From Micromonospora lupini (GTDB taxonomy: Bacteria > Actinomycetota > Actinomycetes > Mycobacteriales > Micromonosporaceae): a stretch of DNA of 64,000 nucleotides. Shown here one piece after another: positions 25,474-32,823 of this stretch. The notes beneath the pieces are model-generated. The model was not told where the DNA came from. It saw only the letters and a program-made list of their open reading frames with translations, and did no database searches. How positions within the stretch are numbered: the first letter of the stretch is position 1; the number at the start of each line of letters is the position of its first letter. The stretch spans positions 620,001 to 684,000 of the forward strand of contig NZ_JAPENL010000003.1 in NCBI RefSeq assembly GCF_026342015.1, written 5' to 3'. A program made the translations under genes and the position numbers.

Positions 25474-26712
25474 TCAGGCGACCGCGGGGACCGCTGCGGT
25501 GAGGTACATCGGCACCCGGTCGTAGCCGTTCATGATGAACGAGCCCTGCGGGGGCAGCTCCTCGCGCGGCACGGCCAGGGTCAGGTCGGGGAAGCGCTCG
25601 AAGAGGGCCGGCAGGGCCACCATCGACTGCATCGTGGCCAGCGGCCGGCCGAGGCAGTAGTGCTCGCCGTGGCCGAACGACAGGTTGGTCTTGTCCGGGC
25701 GGGTGATGTCGAAGTCGTTGGCGGTGTCGCCGTGCAGCGCCGGGTCCCGGCCGATCCCGGCGTACGCGATCAGGACCAGGTCGCCCTTGGTGATGTGGAC
25801 GCCGGCGATGTCGATGTCCTCCTTCGCGTAGCGGAAGGGCAGTTGGGCGACAGCGGCGTCCTTGCGGACCGCCTCGTCGAAGGCGTCCATCCAGGTGTAC
25901 TGCCCGGAGCGGATCAGCTCCAACTGGTCCCGGTGGGTGCTCAGGTCGATGATGCAGTGGGCCAACACGTTGCTCAACGTCTCCGAGCCCGCGCCGAGCA
26001 GGACGTGCAGGCTGCCGATCAGCTCCTCGTTGGAGAGCGTCTCGCCGTCCTCGTTCGCGGCGATCAGGACGCTTGTGAGGTCGTCTCCCGGGTCCTGACG
26101 GCGGCGCGCGGCGAGCTTGGACATGGCGTCGTGCCACTGGTCGAGGTTCGCCGCCGCCATCTCGCCTGTGTGGTTGGTCAGGCTGTTCTGCTTGGTGCCC
26201 TTGAGGGCCTCCTCTCGCACCTCCTCCGGCACACCGAAGAGGTCGCAGATGAGCGTGGCGGTGAGCGCGTACGTGAACTGGCCCTTGATGTCGACCGTCT
26301 CGCCCGGCCGGGTGTTGGCCTCCATGTCGTCCAGCAGCCGCTGCACGATCGACGCGACGCGCGGGCGGGCCTGCTCGACCTCGCGCGGCGCGAAGGCGTG
26401 CGACACGAGCCTGCGTAGGCGGTCGTGGTCGGTGCCGTCGCGGACGGTCAGGTTGTCCATCGCCACCCAGGTGATCAGCTCCCAGTCGTGTGGCACCTCG
26501 CCACGGACGAACGGGGGCCAGTCCTCCTTGGCGTTCTTGGAGAGCTGGTCGCCGGACAGGAGCTTCTTGCCAACGTCGTACGTCGTGACGCACCAGGCGC
26601 GGTAGCCACCGGGAACCTCGACGAGGGTGACCGGACCCTCGGCGCGGATCCGAGCGGCTTCGGCATGAATGTCACGTCCCTCAGGGTCGAGCATGATCGG
26701 GCATTTACCCAT
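25474..26712 (-). CDS. Cytochrome P450
   Basis: 412 aa, soluble bacterial class I-type P450. The haem-ligand loop is FGHGEHYCLG with Cys353; the I-helix oxygen-activation motif is AGSET at 241-245; the K-helix ExxR is Glu280-Arg283. The start is the ATG at 26712, six bases after GGAGG; upstream codons to 26742 are open but have no better signal. It is divergent from the LLM oxidoreductase. No ferredoxin gene was recognised nearby, so redox partners must come from elsewhere. A tailoring oxidation in the enediyne pathway is inferred from position. Confidence 0.93.
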   Translation of the reverse strand: MGKCPIMLDPEGRDIHAEAARIRAEGPVTLVEVPGGYRAWCVTTYDVGKKLLSGDQLSKNAKEDWPPFVRGEVPHDWELITWVAMDNLTVRDGTDHDRLRRLVSHAFAPREVEQARPRVASIVQRLLDDMEANTRPGETVDIKGQFTYALTATLICDLFGVPEEVREEALKGTKQNSLTNHTGEMAAANLDQWHDAMSKLAARRRQDPGDDLTSVLIAANEDGETLSNEELIGSLHVLLGAGSETLSNVLAHCIIDLSTHRDQLELIRSGQYTWMDAFDEAVRKDAAVAQLPFRYAKEDIDIAGVHITKGDLVLIAYAGIGRDPALHGDTANDFDITRPDKTNLSFGHGEHYCLGRPLATMQSMVALPALFERFPDLTLAVPREELPPQGSFIMNGYDRVPMYLTAAVPAVA

Positions 26713-26947
26713 CGCGGGCCTCCATGGTTCGGTGCACGGCACCGGGCAGGGATCCGGTGGTGCGAAGAGCGGTATCTGCCGCTGAACCTAATGACCTCTC
26801 GGGTTCCATTTTTCTTCTCGATTGCCGAGCGCGTAAATCCACTCCACACGTGCCTTTCTGGCAGCGGAACAGCAATTCTGAAGAGGTTTTGCGGAGCTGT
26901 CCCGGGCATCCTCGACTCGATAACGCGTAAACCCAGAGGAGACGGTC

Positions 26948-27706
26948 ATGGCTCGATTCAAGGTCGGGGTGCTCTTCAAGCCGCAGCACTGTGAGATGGC
27001 CCAGCTACGCGAGAGTTGGCGTGCGGCGGACGAGCTCGGTGTGGACACCGTCTGGACCTGGGACCACTTCTATCCGCTGTACGGCGACCCGGACGGCGCG
27101 CACTACGAGTGCTGGACCACCCTGGCGGCGCTCGCCGCCGACACCCGCCGCGCCCGGTTCGGCTCGCTCGTGACGTGCAACAGCTACCGCAACCCCAACC
27201 TGCTCGCGGCCATGGCGGGCACTGTCGACCAGATCAGCGACGGTCGGCTGATCCTGGGGCTTGGCGCCGGTTGGTTCGAGCGGGACTACACCGAGTTCGG
27301 CTACCGGTTCGACAGCGCCCCGGAGCGGCTGCGGGCGCTTGAGGACGGCGTGCGGACCGTACGCTCCCGCCTGGCCGCGCTGGTCCCGTCGGCATCGCGG
27401 GTGCCCCTGCTGGTCGGCGGCGGCGGCGAGAAGGTGACCCTGCGCATCGTCGCCCGGTACGCGGACATGTGGAACGACTTCGGTTCGGCGGAGCGCTTCG
27501 CCCACAAGAGCGCCGTCCTCGACCGCTGGTGCGCCGAGCAGGGCCGTGATCCCGCCGAGATCGAGCGCACCACGATGATCGAGACGGCGGAGGTGGACGA
27601 TGTCGACGCCTACCTCAAGGCCGGTGCCACCCACATCATCCTGGGCCTGGACACCCCGTTCGACCTGGAACCCCTTGACCGCCTGCTCGCACACGCCAGC
27701 GACTGA
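26948..27706 (+). CDS. LLM-class (F420-dependent) oxidoreductase
   Basis: 252 aa, a luciferase-like TIM barrel. Typical blocks are FKVGVLFKPQ, LGVDTVWTWDHFYPLYGDPDG, GSLVTCNSYRNPNLLAAMAGTVDQISDGRLILGLGAGWFERDYTEFGY and PLLVGGGGEKVTLRIVARYADMWNDFG; the set fits the F420-dependent subgroup common in actinomycetes. It may reduce or oxidise an intermediate with F420. The ATG at 26948 follows GAGGAG by six bases. A partial match to the shared box (GCAATTCTGAAGAGG at 26872-26886) lies 62-76 bp upstream. It is probably the last gene of the enediyne cluster on this side. Confidence 0.88.
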   Translation: MARFKVGVLFKPQHCEMAQLRESWRAADELGVDTVWTWDHFYPLYGDPDGAHYECWTTLAALAADTRRARFGSLVTCNSYRNPNLLAAMAGTVDQISDGRLILGLGAGWFERDYTEFGYRFDSAPERLRALEDGVRTVRSRLAALVPSASRVPLLVGGGGEKVTLRIVARYADMWNDFGSAERFAHKSAVLDRWCAEQGRDPAEIERTTMIETAEVDDVDAYLKAGATHIILGLDTPFDLEPLDRLLAHASD

Positions 27707-27852
27707 ACCGGTCAGCCGGCAGGTCGCCGAAGGACACGTGCCGAGCCGCCCGGGCCCAGATTTTCGTCGCCGCTGTCGATCTACCGCCCGCGCGACCCGT
27801 CGTAATGTAGAGGCCACCACCCAGGGGGCCGGCACACGACAGGACATGAGAC

Positions 27853-28209
27853 ATGGCCAAGTACATGATCCTCATCTACGGCGACGCCCAGCAGTGGGAC
27901 GCGATGACCGACGAGCAGTGGAAGGCGCACGACGCGGCACACGAGTCGTTCGTCGCCAAGGCCGGCACGCAGATCATCGACGGCCAGCAGCTGGAGATGG
28001 CGCCCACGGCCACCACGCTGCGCTCGGACTCGGCCGGCCAGATCCAGACGACCGACGGCCCGTTCCTGGAGACCAAGGAGGCGCTCGGCGGCTACTACCT
28101 GATCGAGGCGACCGACCTGGACGAGGTCCTGTCGATGGCGACGCTGCTTCCCGAGGTGCACGCTTCGCACAGCGGTGTGGAGATCCGCCCGGTGGTCGAC
28201 CACGGCTGA
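27853..28209 (+). CDS. DGPF/YCII-domain protein
   Basis: 118 aa, a YCII-related dimeric ferredoxin-like fold. MAKYMILIYGD at the N-terminus and TTDGPFLETKEALGGYYLIE (variant of the DGPFAETKE signature) identify the family. These proteins are encoded next to ECF42-type sigma factors, as here, and are thought to act with them; the mechanism is not known. The gene lies one base before the GTG of the sigma factor, forming a two-gene operon. Confidence 0.92.
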   Translation: MAKYMILIYGDAQQWDAMTDEQWKAHDAAHESFVAKAGTQIIDGQQLEMAPTATTLRSDSAGQIQTTDGPFLETKEALGGYYLIEATDLDEVLSMATLLPEVHASHSGVEIRPVVDHG

Positions 28210-28210
28210 C

Positions 28211-29458
28211 GTGGCCGACCCACGGATGAAGGACGAGGTGGTCGCGGCGGTCGCCCAGGCGCACCGCCGCGACTGGGCCCAGGTGTTCAGCACCACGGCC
28301 CATCTGACCCGGGACCTCGACCTCGCCGAGGAGTGCACGCAGGACGCGTTCGCACAGGCCCTGGAGACCTGGACGGAGACCGGCGTCCCCGATCGACCGG
28401 GTGCCTGGTTGACCACCATCGCCCGCAACCGGGCCCGCGACGTCCTGCGCCGCGAGTCGGTGTTCCGTCGCAAGATGCCGCTGCTCGTCGCCGACGAGAC
28501 CACGCCAGGGCCCGAGGACGGCCTGGTCGACGACCGACTGCGCCTCATCTTCACCTGCTCGCACCCCGCACTGGCCCGGGAGGCGCAGGTCGCCCTGACG
28601 CTGCGCCTGGTCTGCGGGCTGTCCACGCCCGAGGTGGCCCGCGCGTTCCTCGTGCAGCCGGCCACCATGGCGGCCCGGATCACCCGGGCCAAGAAGAAGA
28701 TCGCCGCGGCCCGCATCCCGTATCGGGTGCCGGGCCCGGACCAGCTCGAGGAGCGGGTGAGCGCCGTCCTGGAGGTCGTCCATCTGATCTTCACCACCGG
28801 CCACACGGCGCCGCTCGGCGCGCAGTTGGTCCGCCAGGATCTGGTGGACAGCGCGATCAGCCTGGCCCGCATGCTGCATCTGCTCATGCCGACGAACGCC
28901 GAGATCAGCGCGCTTCTCGCGCTGCTGCTGCTCAACGCCTCGCGCCAGGACACCCGCAGGTCCGCCGATGGACGCCTGGTGCTGCTGTCCGAGCAGGATC
29001 GCTCGCGCTGGGACCGGCAGCTCATCGCCGAGGGCCGGTCGTTGGTGACCGACGCGCTGCGCCGGCGGCCACCGACGCGGTACGCCCTGGAGGCCGCGAT
29101 AGCCGCCCTGCACGCCGAGGCGCCGAGCTGGCGGGACACCGACTGGGCCCAGATCGTCGCCCTCTACGACGCCCTGTTCCGGCTCTGGCCCTCGCCCGTG
29201 GTGGATCTCAACCGGGCCGTCGCGATCGGGCTCCGCGACGGCCCTCGGGCCGGCCTCGACGCGCTGAATCCCCTGCTCGCCGATCCGGCCCTGGCCACCT
29301 ACGGATACCTCAGTGCCGCCCGGGCCGACTTCCTGCGCCAGTTGGGGCAGTGGTCGCAGGCCCGGACGGCCTACGAGGAGGCGCTGACCCTGACCGACAA
29401 CGACGTCGAGCGCGCGTTCCTCAGCGAGCGCTTGACCGAAGTGGAGCGGAATCTGTGA
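28211..29458 (+). CDS. ECF42-type RNA polymerase sigma factor with C-terminal extension
   Basis: 415 aa, much longer than ordinary ECF sigma factors. Region 2 (LAEECTQDAFAQALETW, PGAWLTTIARNRARDVLRRE) and region 4 (LVCGLSTPEVARAFLVQPATMAARITRAKKKI) occupy the first about 175 residues. The rest is a TPR-like/DUF6596 extension (EVVHLIFTTGH, LSARMLHLLMPTNAEI-like segment, then VDLNRAVAIGLRDGPRAGLDAL). This extension replaces an anti-sigma factor in the ECF42 group. The GTG at 28211 is one base after the DGPF gene stop. The 3' end overlaps the convergent PIG-L gene by 38 bp. The regulon is unknown. Confidence 0.93.
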   Translation: MADPRMKDEVVAAVAQAHRRDWAQVFSTTAHLTRDLDLAEECTQDAFAQALETWTETGVPDRPGAWLTTIARNRARDVLRRESVFRRKMPLLVADETTPGPEDGLVDDRLRLIFTCSHPALAREAQVALTLRLVCGLSTPEVARAFLVQPATMAARITRAKKKIAAARIPYRVPGPDQLEERVSAVLEVVHLIFTTGHTAPLGAQLVRQDLVDSAISLARMLHLLMPTNAEISALLALLLLNASRQDTRRSADGRLVLLSEQDRSRWDRQLIAEGRSLVTDALRRRPPTRYALEAAIAALHAEAPSWRDTDWAQIVALYDALFRLWPSPVVDLNRAVAIGLRDGPRAGLDALNPLLADPALATYGYLSAARADFLRQLGQWSQARTAYEEALTLTDNDVERAFLSERLTEVERNL

Positions 29459-30242
29459 GTGTCAGCACCGCACGGACGGTCTCGTAGAAACCGTCGACGC
29501 CGTGGTGGCCGCGGCGGTTCGCGCAGTCGTCGGCGTACTGCTCGCTCATGGTCTGGCCACCACTCTCCAGCATCGCGATCTGGCTGGCGTATGCGCCGAC
29601 CGCGCGAAGTTTGCGGGCCCAGTCGCTGTCACTCATGGCGACGGCCACCGGCTCCGACACGCGTACGCCCGGCGGCAGCGCCGGCATGACGTTGACTCCG
29701 GGCCACGCGAGGTAGGGGAAGTCGTCCCAGAGTGACAGCGGCGAATCGGTCCTGGCGACCGCGGCGAGGACTGCGTCACGGGTGCGGCGGTGGTCGACGT
29801 GATTGCCGACCGCCGCGCACGTGACGACCCGGTCGGCGGAGAACTCACCGATCACCCGCTCGATGTCGGCGGCTATGGTCGCGACCAGATCGTCCTCGTC
29901 GTCGGCGTGGTGGTCCATCGGGTTCTCGTCGTCGATCACCCAGCCGCCCTGCGCGTACCTGCGGTAGATCGCGTCGAGGAACGGACCGCACAGGTACGGC
30001 GGGTCGATGCCGAGCGCGGCGAGGGCCGCGACGTTCTCCTCGCGTCGCGCCACCACGGGATCACCGACGATCGCCCACTGGTCGTGGAAGGTGGTCGCGA
30101 TCGGCGAGTACGGCGGCTCGGGGCTCCCGGCGAACACCGTGTAGACGACGACGTGTTCGCCAGCGTCGACCAACTGGACGAGGTGGCCGCCGTAAGACAG
30201 CACCGCGTCATCGAGATGCGGCGACACCACAAGGGTTGTCAT
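29421..30242 (-). CDS. PIG-L-family N-acetyl-sugar deacetylase
   Basis: 273 aa, zinc-dependent LmbE/PIG-L fold. The metal motif is SPHLDDAVLSYGGH at 7-20 and the third ligand block is VGNHVDHRRTRD near 144. Family members remove the acetyl group from GlcNAc-containing metabolites (mycothiol MshB, glycopeptide and aminoglycoside pathways). The start overlaps the stop of the preceding glycosyltransferase as ATGA and follows GGGAGAG. It is the last gene of the ABC-ABC-GT2-GT2-PIG-L operon, so it probably deacetylates the amino sugar attached by one of the transferases. The 3' end overlaps the convergent sigma gene. Confidence 0.92.
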   Translation of the reverse strand: MTTLVVSPHLDDAVLSYGGHLVQLVDAGEHVVVYTVFAGSPEPPYSPIATTFHDQWAIVGDPVVARREENVAALAALGIDPPYLCGPFLDAIYRRYAQGGWVIDDENPMDHHADDEDDLVATIAADIERVIGEFSADRVVTCAAVGNHVDHRRTRDAVLAAVARTDSPLSLWDDFPYLAWPGVNVMPALPPGVRVSEPVAVAMSDSDWARKLRAVGAYASQIAMLESGGQTMSEQYADDCANRRGHHGVDGFYETVRAVLTLTDSAPLRSSAR

Positions 30243-31516
30243 GCGGCTCTCCCTTCGAATGGGGTTTCCTGCGAATGTGCGGTAGGCACCACCGGGTCGG
30301 CGTACGAGATCGTCCGGCGGCCGACCCGGCTGGCCTCCGCGAGGATCTGCATCCCCCAGGTGTCCCAGATGCCTGCCATCCGGGAGGTGACGACTACCGT
30401 GCCGGCACTGTCGTCGCTCAGCGGCGTGTACAGCCCGAGGGCGTGGTAGCCGCTGTGGTCCCCCGAACGCACGGCACGGTCGAGGAGTTCGTGATCGAAG
30501 TCGACGAGTGTCGCGCCGGTCACCGACGCGGGCAGCTCACCGCCGCACCCGATGATGGTGACCGCCTCGTCGTCGGGAACGTCCACCAGGGCGCGGGCGA
30601 TCTCGTCTGCGACGCTCAGGCCCCGCGCCCGCTGCTGCCAGTCGAGGAGCTCCACGTACATCGGCTCCCACTGCCAGAACTCCCCCTTGTCCACCATCAC
30701 GGCCAGACCCATCTCGACCGCGGGCTCGGGGTACTTGTCGAGGAACACCCGCATGTTCGCGAACAGCTCGTCGAAATTGGCCTTGTGGTCACGGTCGTGC
30801 GGCGCGACGACAGCCCACGCCTGGGCCGCGAGTTCGATCGTCAGGCCGGCGCGGTGCAGCCGGAACCCCAGCTCCATGTCCTCGCCACCCCAGCCCTGGA
30901 ACCGCTCCTCGAAGGCGCCGACCAGGCGGAAGTCGTCCATCCGGATCGAACAGTTTCCGGTCCAGAACGCCTTCCAGGGGATCGACCGCCTCGTCAGATC
31001 CATCCCGCAGCCGACGAAGTAGGGCTGACGCACGTCCTGGAACTCCGGCAGGTGGCGGTAGCGCTGCACCACCAACTCGGGAGGTAGCTGCGCGAGGAGC
31101 TCGTCGACCCCCGCCATCGGCACGTCGGGGTTGTACCCGTAGCTGGGCCCCACCACCGCCCGCCGCGACTCGCCGCCCTCGTGGGCGGCCAGGTGCGCGG
31201 CGAGGAAATCCGGACCGACCATCGACCCGGTGTCGAGAATGACAAGCAGCGCGCCGACCGCCAACCGGGCCGCGCCGTTGCGCGCGGACGCGACCCGGAA
31301 CCCGCGGTCCTCCTGACGGAAGTACGTGATGTGCAACAGGTCGGCGTAGGAGCCCACGACGTCGGCGGTGTGGTCGGTCGATCCGTCGTCGCCGACGACC
31401 ACCTCGAAGTCATCGGTGGGAATCGTCTGACGGGTGAGCTGCCGAAGGGTCTCCGACAGCAGGTCGGCCTGGTTGTAGGTCGCGATGATGACGGATGCCC
31501 GCCGCCGGTGGCGCAT
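30239..31516 (-). CDS. Family 2 glycosyltransferase with C-terminal extra domain, copy A
   Basis: 425 aa. The GT-A domain (about 1-270) opens ASVIIATYNQADLLSETLRQ, with VGDDGSTDHT, LDTGSMVGPDF in place of a standard DxD, and GWGGEDMELGFRL carrying the likely base. The last about 110 residues (VTIIGCGGELPASV, LVDFDHELLDRAV, GTVVVTSRMAG) do not belong to GT-A and loosely resemble a methyltransferase-like Rossmann domain. The ATG at 31516 follows GAAGGAG. It is clearly homologous to the next gene upstream (31565-32800) along its whole length; they are tandem duplicates. The stop overlaps PIG-L. Acceptor and donor are unknown. Confidence 0.9.
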   Translation of the reverse strand: MRHRRRASVIIATYNQADLLSETLRQLTRQTIPTDDFEVVVGDDGSTDHTADVVGSYADLLHITYFRQEDRGFRVASARNGAARLAVGALLVILDTGSMVGPDFLAAHLAAHEGGESRRAVVGPSYGYNPDVPMAGVDELLAQLPPELVVQRYRHLPEFQDVRQPYFVGCGMDLTRRSIPWKAFWTGNCSIRMDDFRLVGAFEERFQGWGGEDMELGFRLHRAGLTIELAAQAWAVVAPHDRDHKANFDELFANMRVFLDKYPEPAVEMGLAVMVDKGEFWQWEPMYVELLDWQQRARGLSVADEIARALVDVPDDEAVTIIGCGGELPASVTGATLVDFDHELLDRAVRSGDHSGYHALGLYTPLSDDSAGTVVVTSRMAGIWDTWGMQILAEASRVGRRTISYADPVVPTAHSQETPFEGRAA

Positions 31517-31564
31517 GGTTCTCCTTCGCATGGTCGGTTCAGCCCTCCGAACTGGCCTACGGGT

Positions 31565-32800
31565 TCACGAGGCGGCCGGGCCGGCGTACGAGATGGTCCG
31601 ACGGCCGATCCGGTCGGCCTCGGCCAGGACCTCCGCGCTCCAGGTGCCCCACAGGCCGGCCATCCGGGAGGTGATGACCACCGTGTCGACACTGTCGTCG
31701 GCCAGCAGCGTGTGCACCCCGACGGCGTGGTAGCCGCTGTGGTCGCCAGAGCGCACGGCACGGTCGAGGAGCTGGTCGTCGAAGTCGACGAGGATCGCGC
31801 CGGTCACCGACTCGGGCAGCTCGGCGCCGCATCCGATGACGGCGACCGACTCGTCGGCCGGCACGTCCGCCAGGGCCTTGGCGATCTCGTCGGAGACGCT
31901 CAGGTCGCCGGCCTGCTTCCGCCAGTCGAGAAGCTCCCGGTACGACTGCTCCCAGGCCCAGAACTCCCCCTTGTCGAGCATCACGCCCAGCCCCAGCTCG
32001 ACCACCGGTTCCGGGAACTTGCTCAGGAACATCCGCATGTTCACGAAGAGCGCGTCGAAGTTGGCCTTGTGGTCGCGCTCGTGCGGCGCCACCAGAACCC
32101 ATGCGTCCGGGGCGACCTCGATCGTCAGGCCGGCGCGCTGTAGCCGAAGCGCCAGCTCCATGTCCTCGCCGCCCCAGCCCTCGAACTTCTCCTCGAAGCC
32201 GCCGACCCGGCGAAAGTCGTCGGTCCGCACCGACGCGTTGAGCGTCCAGAATGCCTGCCAGGCCACCAACCTCCTGCTCAGGTCCATCTCGCAGTCGGCG
32301 AAGTAGGACTGGCGGACGTCCTGGAATTCGGGCAGGTCGCGGAACCGCTGCACCGCGGTCTCCGGGAGCATCTGCGCGAGCAGCTCGTCCACCCGCGCCG
32401 TCGGCACCTCGGGGTTGTAGCCGTAACTGAGGCCGATCACCGCCCGTCGGGACTCGCCGCTCTCGTGGGCGGCCAGGTGCGCGGCGAGGAAGTCCGGACC
32501 GACCATCGACCCGGTGTCGAGAGTGATCAGCAGCGCGCCGGCGGCGAGCCGGGCCGCGGCGTTGCGCGCGGCGGCGGCGCGGAACCCCCTGTCCTCCTGG
32601 AAGACGTACTTGACCTGGAGGGTGTCGGCGAAGGACCGCGCCACCTCGGCGGTGTGATCGGTCGACCCGTCATCGCCGACGATCACCTCGAACTCGGTGG
32701 TGGGAATCGTCTGCCGGACGAGGTAGCGCAGTGTGTCGGCCAGCAGGTCGGCCTGGTTGTAGGTCGCGATGATGACGGACACGCGGATCCGGTGGCCCAT
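31565..32800 (-). CDS. Family 2 glycosyltransferase with C-terminal extra domain, copy B
   Basis: 411 aa, tandem paralogue of the gene at 30239-31516 with the same architecture: VSVIIATYNQADLLADTLRY, VGDDGSTDHT, LDTGSMVGPDF, GWGGEDMELALRL, then the C-terminal block VAVIGCGAELPESV and GYHAVGVHTLLADD. The GT-A part differs from copy A in scattered positions, and the tail lacks copy A's last about 12 residues. The ATG at 32800 follows GGGAG; the open frame continues upstream inside the ABC gene and is not used. It starts 23 bp after the ABC transporter. Two similar transferases suggest two successive glycosylations or a heteromer. Confidence 0.9.
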   Translation of the reverse strand: MGHRIRVSVIIATYNQADLLADTLRYLVRQTIPTTEFEVIVGDDGSTDHTAEVARSFADTLQVKYVFQEDRGFRAAAARNAAARLAAGALLITLDTGSMVGPDFLAAHLAAHESGESRRAVIGLSYGYNPEVPTARVDELLAQMLPETAVQRFRDLPEFQDVRQSYFADCEMDLSRRLVAWQAFWTLNASVRTDDFRRVGGFEEKFEGWGGEDMELALRLQRAGLTIEVAPDAWVLVAPHERDHKANFDALFVNMRMFLSKFPEPVVELGLGVMLDKGEFWAWEQSYRELLDWRKQAGDLSVSDEIAKALADVPADESVAVIGCGAELPESVTGAILVDFDDQLLDRAVRSGDHSGYHAVGVHTLLADDSVDTVVITSRMAGLWGTWSAEVLAEADRIGRRTISYAGPAAS

Positions 32801-32823
32801 GTCTCTCTCCCTCGTGTGGTCGG

